From Anaerolineales bacterium UBA3082 (GTDB lineage Bacteria; Chloroflexota; Anaerolineae; UBA7937): DNA of 31,125 nucleotides. Where the stretch lies: positions 736 to 31,860 of the forward strand of contig DFBK01000004.1 of the NCBI GenBank assembly GCA_002366595.1. The letters run 5' to 3'. Below the pieces are notes generated by a model, which was not told the DNA's origin, did not search any database, and saw only the letters and a program-made list of their open reading frames with translations. A program made the translations under genes and the position numbers. Of this stretch, positions 22,101 to 28,865 are shown piece after piece (position 1 is the stretch's first letter; every line of letters starts with the position of its first letter).

Positions 22101-23597
22101 GTGGACTCCCATCGAATCTGGCAGGCCGCCCAGGGTGAGCTGCAACTCCAGATGACCCGGGCCACCTACGACACCTGGCTCAAGGGGACTTTTGCCGTCT
22201 CCTACGAGGATGGCCTTCTTATCGTGGGGACGGAGAACCCCTACGCCAAAGAGTGGCTGGAGAACCGCCTCTTGGGCACCATCAAGAGGACTCTGGCAAG
22301 CATTCTGGGTCACACAGTAGAAGTTAGATTCATAGTCAATGCCCATCAGACACAACCCTCCCCGCTCCTCCTATCCGTTCAGGATCCTGAGGATCCTTCC
22401 CTGGCCCGGCAAGTACCAGCCCGTCCTGGTACGACTTGGGCCAGGGGACGGGCAGGATCCGAAGGAGAGGAGCCTGCTCCTCCCTTCCCATCCCTCGGGA
22501 TCTCCCACGGGATCCCTTTGGGACCTGTGGGACGGGATCTGTCCTTACACGATCCCGTAGGGATAAGGACGCCCCCTCTATCTTCGCTCTCCCTTAACCC
22601 CAGATACACTTTTGAAACCTTCATCGTAGGGAATAGCAACCGCTTGGCCCATGCCGCCGCCTATGCTGTGGCTCATAAGCCTGCTGAGGCCTATAACCCC
22701 CTCTTCCTCTACGGAGGCGTGGGGTTGGGGAAGACCCATCTCCTCCACGCTATCGGGCAGGTGCCCCTCAGGAAGAACTTAAGGGTTCTTTACATATCGT
22801 CGGAGACTTTCACTAATGACTTGATCAACTCCATCCGCAACCAGACAACCGAAGAGTTCCGTTTGAAATACCGCCATATAGATGTTCTCCTGGTGGACGA
22901 TATCCAGTTCATCGCCGGGAAAGAGAGCACTCAAGAAGAGTTCTTCCACACCTTCAATACCTTGCACGCTGCTAATAAGCAGATCGTCATCTCCAGCGAC
23001 CGCCCCCCCAAAGCGATCCTCACCCTAGAGAAACGGTTGCGCTCCCGCTTCGAATGGGGGTTGATCGCTGACATCCAGCCTCCCGATCTGGAAACCCGTA
23101 CCGCCATCCTCCGCTTCAAGGCGGAGAGCCTGCCCCACCCCATCCCGGCGGAGGTGATCGATTTTTTGGCCCATAAGATCCAAAGCAATATTCGGGAATT
23201 GGAAGGGGCTCTCAACCGTGTGCTGGCCTACGCCAGCATAATGGCCTCTCCCCTCACCGTGGAGATGGCTAAGGCCGCCCTCCAAGATATCACCCTCCAT
23301 CGTCCCCCTTCCCTCCCAGAGATCGTAAAGACGGTAGCCCACTTCTATGGGCTCTCGGTGGAGGATCTCAAAAGCCCTCGCCGGAGCAAGGTGGTGGCCC
23401 TCCCTCGTCAAGTGGCTATGTACTTAGCCCGCGAGGAGACCGACGCCTCTCTCTTGGAGATCGGTAAGGCCCTAGGCGGCCGAGATCATTCCACTATTCT
23501 CTACGGCTACGAGAAGATATCCTCCCTCGCCGAGGAGGATTCATTGCGGCGGGAGTTGCTCTCCATCAAGGAGATGCTCTACCATGCCCTCCCTTAG
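22101..23597 (+). CDS. dnaA: Chromosomal replication initiator protein DnaA
   Basis: An AAA+ ATPase that binds DnaA boxes at oriC and opens the duplex. The 498-aa protein has domain I (IWQAAQGELQLQM, ATYDTWLKGT; about 1-80), an unusually repetitive domain II linker (about 85-165), and domain III with Walker A GGVGLGKTH (K211), Walker B LLVDDIQF (D266, D267) and sensor regions. Domain IV carries the DnaA-box signature GRDHSTI (R461-I466). NPRYTFETFIVGNSNRLAHAAA marks the start of domain III. The start is GTG 22101, whose MDSHRIWQAA matches the family N-terminus. dnaN does not follow; instead a likely oriC does (23655 onward). Expression is probably governed by the promoter at 21787 and the hairpin at 22021-22072. 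Confidence 0.97.
   Translation: MDSHRIWQAAQGELQLQMTRATYDTWLKGTFAVSYEDGLLIVGTENPYAKEWLENRLLGTIKRTLASILGHTVEVRFIVNAHQTQPSPLLLSVQDPEDPSLARQVPARPGTTWARGRAGSEGEEPAPPFPSLGISHGIPLGPVGRDLSLHDPVGIRTPPLSSLSLNPRYTFETFIVGNSNRLAHAAAYAVAHKPAEAYNPLFLYGGVGLGKTHLLHAIGQVPLRKNLRVLYISSETFTNDLINSIRNQTTEEFRLKYRHIDVLLVDDIQFIAGKESTQEEFFHTFNTLHAANKQIVISSDRPPKAILTLEKRLRSRFEWGLIADIQPPDLETRTAILRFKAESLPHPIPAEVIDFLAHKIQSNIRELEGALNRVLAYASIMASPLTVEMAKAALQDITLHRPPSLPEIVKTVAHFYGLSVEDLKSPRRSKVVALPRQVAMYLAREETDASLLEIGKALGGRDHSTILYGYEKISSLAEEDSLRRELLSIKEMLYHALP
22381..22570 (+). repeat. Hairpin- and GGATC-rich segment inside the DnaA linker
   Basis: Perfect inverted repeats crowd the domain II coding region: GTACCAG/CTGGTAC (22413-22419/22426-22432), ACGGGATC/GATCCCGT (22532-22539/22551-22558), and the overlapping GTCCTTA/TAAGGAC (22541-22547/22564-22570). 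GGATC or GATCC occurs repeatedly, twice as GGATCC within 15 bases at 22382-22396. The encoded linker is low-complexity, rich in Pro and Gly. Confidence 0.6.
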
Positions 23598-23614
23598 ACC
23601 GGGAACCCCTTCCT

Positions 23615-23644
23615 AGGGGCCTTGCTTGATGAAAGCCCTTTTTT
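23615..23644 (+). terminator. Possible terminator after dnaA
   Basis: AGGGGCCTT can pair with AAAGCCCTT (one mismatch), followed by a run of six T (23639-23644). It lies 17 bases after the dnaA stop. An alternative small stem, CCCCT/AGGGG (23606-23619), overlaps it. Confidence 0.4.
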
Positions 23645-23654
23645 CCCCAATGTT

Positions 23655-24000
23655 TGTGGATAACTCCCCTTTTCCTGTGGATAACTTCTCCGGTCTGGGG
23701 ATAACTCCAGGCTCACACAGTAATAGGGAGCCCATCACCACTTCTGATCGCCATCGCGACCCGCTACTCTCCATCCAGTACACACCTTCTCCACCAACTG
23801 CTAGACCAGAACATAGCCTAGCCCAGGCTACACCAGAAGGTTTTCCACCCTTCAACTGGCCCTACTATTACTGCTTGAATATATAGAGAATATTTATATG
23901 GTTAGTATACAAGTTTGTAGTGAAGGCGTCAATACCTAGTGTGGCTAGCGTTTGCTTTAGAAATAGATTTGTAGTATTATATTTTATCAGAAGTCGCACT
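23655..24000 (+). other. oriC: Probable chromosomal origin (oriC): DnaA boxes and AT-rich region
   Basis: Three DnaA boxes in the same orientation follow dnaA: TGTGGATAA at 23655-23663 and 23676-23684 (both perfect complements of TTATCCACA) and TGGGGATAA at 23696-23704 (one mismatch). Their starts are 21 and 20 bases apart, that is, two helical turns. After about 165 bases comes a markedly AT-rich stretch (23870-24000, with AATATATAGAGAATATTTATAT and TAGTATTATATTTTATC) suited to be the unwinding element. The whole 23598-24083 gap has no credible gene. Position next to dnaA, box phasing and AT content together make this the best oriC candidate. Confidence 0.78.
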
Positions 24001-24083
24001 GGTTTCGGGAAGGGGGTGATGGAGTAGAGTTCACTCAGGAGTTGTGATAGGCGATAGAATCTGATCAAGGAGGAGTTAAGGAG

Positions 24084-24983
24084 ATGAGAAACTACAGAGT
24101 CCTTTTGTTAGGTTTGACCCTGCTTTTGGCGCTCGTACCTTTGGCTGGGTGCAAGGCGGCTCCAGCCCTAGGGACGAAAGATAACCCCATCGTCCTGGCC
24201 TTTGTCCCCTCCGGGGACACGCCGGACATCATTGAAAGCGCCGAGGAGATTGCAGAACTCTTGTCGGAGAAGACAGGCTATGTCATCGAGGGCAGTGTGG
24301 CCACCAGTTACACGGCGGTCATTGAGGCCATGGGCACCGGAAAGGCCCATATGGGCACGCTGGCTACCTTCGCCTATGTCCTGGCCCACGAGAAGTACGG
24401 CGTCGATGTAGCCTTGGTCAGCACCCGCTACGGTACGGCCTTCTACAATGGTGAGATCATCGCCGGAGCCGATACAGGCATCACCAAACTGGAGGACCTA
24501 GCGGGGAAGACGATGTGCTGGGTGGATGCCGCTTCCGCCTCCGGCTATATCATCCCCAGCATCATGGTCAAGGCAGCGGGGGTGGACCCAGACACCGACC
24601 TGGCCCAGCAGATAGAGGCCGGCTCCCATGACAATGTGGCCCTGGCGGTCTACCTGGGGGATTGCGATGCCGGAGCGTGTTATATCGACGCCCGGGACAA
24701 GATCGCCGATGACTACCCCGATGTCTACGACAAGACAGTGGTGATCGCCGAATCGCCAGAGATCCCCAACGATGGCCTCCAGTTCATAAAGGACTTCCCG
24801 GCTGACATGAGGGAGAAGATTGTCAAAGCCTTCCTGGAGATCATGGCCACCGACGAGGGAGTAGAAGCCATGGGACTGGCCTATGGCTGGGCAGGGGTGG
24901 TGGAGAAGGATGATTCCTTCTACGACGATTTCCGGGCAGTCTTAGATGCCTCCGGTGTGGATGTCGAGGAACTGGCCAAGTAG
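24084..24983 (+). CDS. phnD: PhnD-type ABC transporter substrate-binding lipoprotein
   Basis: The extracytoplasmic binding protein of a phosphonate/phosphite-type ABC importer. The 299-aa precursor has a lipoprotein signal peptide ending in the lipobox LAGC (C23). Family features are NPIVLAFVPSGD, the T-S-Y-T-A-V-I-E-A segment (residues lining the oxyanion pocket in this family), GKAHMGTLATFAYVLA, the YGVDVALVSTRYG region, GKTMCWVDAASASGYIIPSIMV, and PEIPNDGLQF. A strong ribosome site (AAGGAGGAG) precedes the ATG. It is first in a five-gene run with phnC, phnE and two pseudouridine-type genes. The ligand cannot be read from sequence: phosphonate, phosphite, phosphate ester or another anion are possible. 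Confidence 0.88.
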   Translation: MRNYRVLLLGLTLLLALVPLAGCKAAPALGTKDNPIVLAFVPSGDTPDIIESAEEIAELLSEKTGYVIEGSVATSYTAVIEAMGTGKAHMGTLATFAYVLAHEKYGVDVALVSTRYGTAFYNGEIIAGADTGITKLEDLAGKTMCWVDAASASGYIIPSIMVKAAGVDPDTDLAQQIEAGSHDNVALAVYLGDCDAGACYIDARDKIADDYPDVYDKTVVIAESPEIPNDGLQFIKDFPADMREKIVKAFLEIMATDEGVEAMGLAYGWAGVVEKDDSFYDDFRAVLDASGVDVEELAK

Positions 24984-25007
24984 GGGAGATGCAGTCTTGC
25001 TTGCTCT

Positions 25008-25047
25008 AGGTAGAGAGGGGGAATCTCGCTTTCCCCCTTCTCTACCT
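25008..25047 (+). promoter_or_regulatory. Long stem-loop between phnD and phnC
   Basis: AGGTAGAGAGGGGGAA (25008-25023) pairs with TTCCCCC-T-TCTCTACCT (25031-25047) with a single bulged T and a seven-base loop. No T tract follows, and the phnC ribosome site starts six bases later. Such stems after a binding-protein gene commonly protect the upstream mRNA and lower expression of the downstream ABC genes. Confidence 0.62.
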
Positions 25048-25064
25048 GTGTGAGGAGGGGGATA

Positions 25065-25820
25065 TTGTTACAGGTAGAGCATCTGACCAAGATTTACGAG
25101 GATGGCACCCTGGCCCTAGATAAAGTTAGTTTCGAGGTGCCGGACGGGGAGTTCCTGGTCATTTTGGGCCTCAGTGGGGCAGGCAAATCGACCCTCCTCA
25201 GGTGCATCAACCGTCTCATCGAGCCTACCGCGGGAAGGATCATCTGGGATGGGACGGACATCACCGCCGCTTCAGGCGAGGAGTTGCGACGGATCCGTCG
25301 CCACATCGGCTTCATCTTCCAAGAGTTCAACCTAGTGGAGCGCTCTTCGGTCCTGACCAATGTCCTCTCGGGGAGGCTGGGCTATGTCAACCCTTGGCAA
25401 AGCATCATCCGCTTCCCTAGGGAGGAAGTGAAGAGGGCCATGGGGAATCTGGAGCGGGTGGACATCGCTGATCTGGCCTCTAAACGAGCCGATGAGCTGA
25501 GCGGCGGGCAACGACAACGGGTGGGCATCGCCCGTGCCCTGATGCAGGAGCCCAGGCTCATGCTGGCCGATGAGCCGGTGGCCAGCCTGGACCCGGTGTT
25601 GGCCCACTCTATCCTTAGATACCTGGAGCAGCTCAACCGGGAAGACGGTATAACAGTGCTCTGCAGCCTTCACTTCTTGGATTTGGTCCGCCGCTACGCC
25701 TCCCATGTGGTGGGATTGAAGGATGGGAGGGTGGTTTTCCAAGGCCGTCCCGACGAGATCACCGACCAGCGCTTTAAGGAGATCTACGGCCAGGAGGCCG
25801 AGCAGATCACGGTTACATAG
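25065..25820 (+). CDS. phnC: PhnC-type ABC transporter ATPase
   Basis: The ATP-hydrolysing subunit of the importer, 251 aa. It has Walker A GLSGAGKST (35-43, K41), the Q-loop FIFQEFNLVERSSVLTNVLSGRLGY (a PhnC-specific stretch), the signature LSGGQRQRVGIARAL, Walker B LMLADEP followed by VASLDP, and the switch histidine in LCSLHFLDL. I chose TTG 25065, because AGGAGG at 25053-25058 gives six-base spacing and the product starts MLQVEHLTKIY; the GTG at 25050 lies just upstream of that ribosome site. It is 8 bases from phnE. Confidence 0.92.
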   Translation: MLQVEHLTKIYEDGTLALDKVSFEVPDGEFLVILGLSGAGKSTLLRCINRLIEPTAGRIIWDGTDITAASGEELRRIRRHIGFIFQEFNLVERSSVLTNVLSGRLGYVNPWQSIIRFPREEVKRAMGNLERVDIADLASKRADELSGGQRQRVGIARALMQEPRLMLADEPVASLDPVLAHSILRYLEQLNREDGITVLCSLHFLDLVRRYASHVVGLKDGRVVFQGRPDEITDQRFKEIYGQEAEQITVT

Positions 25821-25828
25821 GGGGGAAC

Positions 25829-27211
25829 GTGGAGCGCAAGAAGCCTATTCTTAGTTCCTTGCTGTCTCTGATCGTCCCTGGCCTGGGGCAGATGTATGTA
25901 GGCCAACTCGCTAGAGGAGCAGTACTCTTGCTCGCCATAGCACTCACCTCCCTCCTGATACACTGGCGGGAGAGCAACTTTCTCTTCATTGGCATCATCC
26001 TGGCTTGGTTGTGGGGCGTCTGGGATGCCTATAGCCTGGCCCGAGGAAGGCCGATGTCGCTTCTGCCCCCTTTCCTCATCATAGGCGTCATCGTATACAT
26101 CATCGGCTGGCACGTCACCGATATCAACCTCGTTGGCCTGGTAACCGATGTGGCAGACATCAAGCCTTTGGTGAGCGACCTGGTGCAACCCGCCGTCCTG
26201 GAGCGGGACATCGAAACCCAGGAAGCGGAGATTATCTTCGAGTCGCCCTGTTCCGATTCGCCCCCCGACAAGGGAACCCCCTTGGAGGATGAGCCCTATC
26301 TCATCATCCTGGACAAGACCTGTGGGGAGGTTGGGGAAACGTTCACCATCGAAGGCGGTAACTTCTGGCCCTCCTCCCGCGGCCAGATATGGTGGCTCAA
26401 CATGGCTGGGGAGATGAAGCGTCGGATTCGGCAGGAGGGCGAGTACCTGAATTTCGAGACCGACGAAGAGGGGAGGATCCTCCCTCTCACCATTGTGGCG
26501 CCCGTGCCCTTCGGCGAGGCCAGGGGCAAGGGCCCTCAGAGGAGTCGCGTCCAGGCGCTGCTGAAGCGCGAGGTAGGAGCCCTCCACCTCAGCCGTACTT
26601 TCTTCCTGGTGGTGGATAAGATGATGGAGACCATCTTTTTGGCCCTCATGGCCACTACCGTAGCCATACTCTTCGCCGTCCCGGTGAGTTTCCTGGCGGC
26701 CCGCAACCTGATGGGCGGCAACCCTATCACTATGGGGGTCTACTACCTGACCCGCACTGTTCTCAATATCCTCCGCTCTATAGAGCCCCTGATCATGGCT
26801 ATCGTCTTCGTGGTCTGGGTGGGGCTGGGCCCCTTCGCTGGCGTTCTCGCTCTGGCGGTCCACTCGGTCGCCGCCCTGGGCAAACTCTACTCCGAGGCCG
26901 TGGAATCGATTGACCCTGGTCCCATCGAGGCCATCACCGCCACGGGGGCCAACCGGTTGCAAACCATCGTCTACGCTGTAATCCCTCAGATCGTACCTCC
27001 TTATGTTGCCTTCACCGTCTACCGTTGGGATGTAAACGTCCGCATGTCCACCATCATTGGCTTCGTCGGTGGTGGGGGGATCGGCTACCTCTTGCAGCAG
27101 TGGATTCGCCTCTTGATGTACGAGGAGGCTGGAGCCGCTGTCTGGGCTATCGCCATCGTGGTGTGGGCTTTGGATTATACCAGTGCCGTCATACGTGAGA
27201 GGATAGTATAA
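25829..27211 (+). CDS. phnE: PhnE-type permease with an unusual N-terminal membrane and extracytoplasmic extension
   Basis: The membrane channel of the importer, 460 aa, well above the roughly 260-290 aa usual for PhnE. The C-terminal ~250 residues are the standard permease: MMETIFLALMATTVAILFAVPVSFLAARNLM, YLTRTVLNILRSIEPLIMAIVFVVWVGLGPFAGVLALAVHSVAALGKLYSEAVESIDPGPIEAITATGA (the EAA loop that docks the ATPase), and IGFVGGGGIGYLL. The first ~100 residues hold several hydrophobic helices starting LSLIVPGLGQMYVGQLARG, like small TM2/DUF6677-type domains. Residues ~110-260 form a soluble part (YLIILDKTCGEVGETFTIEGGNFWPSSRGQIWW) that looks like an IPT/Ig-type domain. It starts at GTG with GGGGGAA before it. 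Function of the extension is unknown. Confidence 0.85.
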   Translation: MERKKPILSSLLSLIVPGLGQMYVGQLARGAVLLLAIALTSLLIHWRESNFLFIGIILAWLWGVWDAYSLARGRPMSLLPPFLIIGVIVYIIGWHVTDINLVGLVTDVADIKPLVSDLVQPAVLERDIETQEAEIIFESPCSDSPPDKGTPLEDEPYLIILDKTCGEVGETFTIEGGNFWPSSRGQIWWLNMAGEMKRRIRQEGEYLNFETDEEGRILPLTIVAPVPFGEARGKGPQRSRVQALLKREVGALHLSRTFFLVVDKMMETIFLALMATTVAILFAVPVSFLAARNLMGGNPITMGVYYLTRTVLNILRSIEPLIMAIVFVVWVGLGPFAGVLALAVHSVAALGKLYSEAVESIDPGPIEAITATGANRLQTIVYAVIPQIVPPYVAFTVYRWDVNVRMSTIIGFVGGGGIGYLLQQWIRLLMYEEAGAAVWAIAIVVWALDYTSAVIRERIV

Positions 27212-27243
27212 AGCGTTCCCCCTTTTTGAGGGATGGAGGGCGG

Positions 27244-28170
27244 GTGAAGGGGTTTCCTCAAGTTGTCGTCATTGGGGCGGCCACCATGGACACCAAAGGC
27301 CGGGCCGAGAAGCCTCTGGTGCTGGCCACCTCCAACCCTGGTCAGATTCGCATAAGTGCCGGGGGCGTGGGGCGCAATGTGGCGGAGAACCTGGCTCGCC
27401 TGGGGGTCCCCACTCTCCTCCTCTCCGCCGTAGGGGACGATGAGGCCGGAAGGCATATCCTGGAGGTGACCGCGGCTGGTGGCGTGGATGTAAGCCAGGT
27501 GATAGTCTCTCACTCCCATTCCGCGGCCTATCTGGCCGTCCTAGATGAGAAGGGGGCTATGAGGCTTTCCATCGATGATATGGCCATCATAGAAGAGGTC
27601 ACCCCGCGCTATATCTACGACCGCCGGCGCTTTATCCGGGGGGCCAAGATGGTGGTGATGGATGCCAACCTGAGCCCGGCGGCGATAGCCTCCGCCCTTC
27701 GGGTAGCCACTAAGGCTGGGGTCCCTGTCTGCGTGGACCCGGTATCGGTGGCCTTGGCTCCCCGCTTGAAGGACCACCTCTCCTACCTCTCTCTCATCAC
27801 CCCCAACCCACAAGAAGCCGAGGTCCTCTCTGAATCCCCTATCCGGGATCGCTTCGAAGCGACCGCCGCCGCTCGGAAACTAGTCTCCTTGGGGGTGGGG
27901 GTGGCGATCATCACTTTGGCTGAAGAGGGGCTCTGTTACGCCACCTCCCAGGAGAAGGGCCATATCCCGGCCATAGACTGCGAGGTGGCGGATGCCACGG
28001 GGGCTGGCGATGCCCTCACCGCTGGAGTGGTGTACGGTCTGGTAAACGACTTCCCCATCTCCGAGGCCGTTCGTCTAGGGGTCTCGGCCGCCACTTTAAC
28101 CCTCACCTCCGTCGATACCGTCTGTCCAGATCTCAGCCTAGAGCGGCTCTACGATCGGTTGGTGATCTAG
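27244..28170 (+). CDS. psuK: PfkB-family carbohydrate kinase, probable pseudouridine kinase
   Basis: Predicted to phosphorylate pseudouridine to pseudouridine 5'-phosphate. The 308-aa protein is a ribokinase-fold enzyme with VVVIGAATMDTKGRA, the first PfkB signature in ISAGGVGRNVAENLARLG, LLSAVGDDEAGRHIL, and the second signature DATGAGDALTAG, with catalytic Asp256. The N-terminus (VVIGxxxxDxKG... TSNPGxI) is specifically like PsuK/YeiC rather than ribokinase or fructokinase. The gene precedes a PsuG-like gene, which supports this. GTG 27244 is chosen because GGAGG (27235-27239) is just upstream; TTG 27226 is an alternative. It is only 32 bases from phnE, so it is probably in the same operon. 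Confidence 0.85.
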   Translation: MKGFPQVVVIGAATMDTKGRAEKPLVLATSNPGQIRISAGGVGRNVAENLARLGVPTLLLSAVGDDEAGRHILEVTAAGGVDVSQVIVSHSHSAAYLAVLDEKGAMRLSIDDMAIIEEVTPRYIYDRRRFIRGAKMVVMDANLSPAAIASALRVATKAGVPVCVDPVSVALAPRLKDHLSYLSLITPNPQEAEVLSESPIRDRFEATAAARKLVSLGVGVAIITLAEEGLCYATSQEKGHIPAIDCEVADATGAGDALTAGVVYGLVNDFPISEAVRLGVSAATLTLTSVDTVCPDLSLERLYDRLVI

Positions 28171-28213
28171 GGTTTCGCCCTTAACACCAGGGCAAAGATA
28201 TAAAGGGGTCAAC

Positions 28214-28861
28214 ATGACTCACCTTCTGCTTGGTGAGGAAGCGAGAGTTGCCTTAAAACCCCCTGTAGCCCTGGAGTCGGCTCTCATCTCCCACGGCCTG
28301 CCCTATCCTAAGAATGTGGAGGCAGCGCAGGCCATGGAAGAGATCCTCAGGGAGGGGGGAGCCGCCGGTGGGATGGGGGGGACGACGGTATCTGCTACCC
28401 TCTATCTAGCCCATCGAGGCAGGCATTGGGATGTCTCCGCTAACCTTTTCGCCCTGGCCGAGACGCCCTTGGTCGTGGTCTGCTCCGGGGCGAAGGCGAT
28501 CCTTGACCTTCCCGCCACTCTAGAATGGCTGGAGACCTCCGGGGGTCCCGTTATCGGTTATGGCACCGGTGAGTTTCCAGCCTTCTACGCGCGGGATGAG
28601 TTAGGGCTATCAACCGCCATATTGGTGGTCGTTCCCGTGCCGGAGAAGGACGAGGTGCCCCGTTCCCTGGTGGAGGAAGCGTTAGCCAGGGCGTTGGAGA
28701 TGGTGGAGGTCCAGGGCGTAAGGGGAGGGGCGTTGACCCCATTTCTCCTGGGGCAACTGAACGAACTGACCCAAGGGGCTACATTAGGGGCTAATATCGC
28801 CTTGCTCAAGAATAACGCCCGCATGGCGGCCGGGGTCGCCCAGGCCTCAGCCATGCCATGA
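28214..28861 (+). CDS. psuG: Short pseudouridine-5'-phosphate glycosidase-like protein (internal segments missing)
   Basis: PsuG splits pseudouridine 5'-phosphate into uracil and ribose 5-phosphate. The frame is intact, but the product is only 215 aa against about 300-310. The ends and several blocks match well: VALESALISHGLPYPKN (E21), RHWDVSANL (D73), VVVCSGAKAILDLPATLEWLE (K94, equivalent to the Schiff-base lysine), VIGYGTGEFPAFYARD, and TPFLLGQLNELTQGATLGANIALLKNNA. Missing relative to E. coli PsuG are about 50 residues between REGGA and GGTTVSAT (including the KVSRRDLP segment), about 15 after LAHRG (the FATGGIGGVHRG segment) and about 25 before VPVPE. It may be inactive, or a minimal variant. 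The start has GGGG seven bases upstream. Confidence 0.78.
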   Translation: MTHLLLGEEARVALKPPVALESALISHGLPYPKNVEAAQAMEEILREGGAAGGMGGTTVSATLYLAHRGRHWDVSANLFALAETPLVVVCSGAKAILDLPATLEWLETSGGPVIGYGTGEFPAFYARDELGLSTAILVVVPVPEKDEVPRSLVEEALARALEMVEVQGVRGGALTPFLLGQLNELTQGATLGANIALLKNNARMAAGVAQASAMP

Positions 28862-28865
28862 GGGG

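Noticed and set aside
25784..26962. A 392-codon minus-strand open frame opposite phnE
   Set aside because: It is rich in His, Gly, Asp and Gln, typical of antisense shadows, and the plus strand encodes a recognisable permease.
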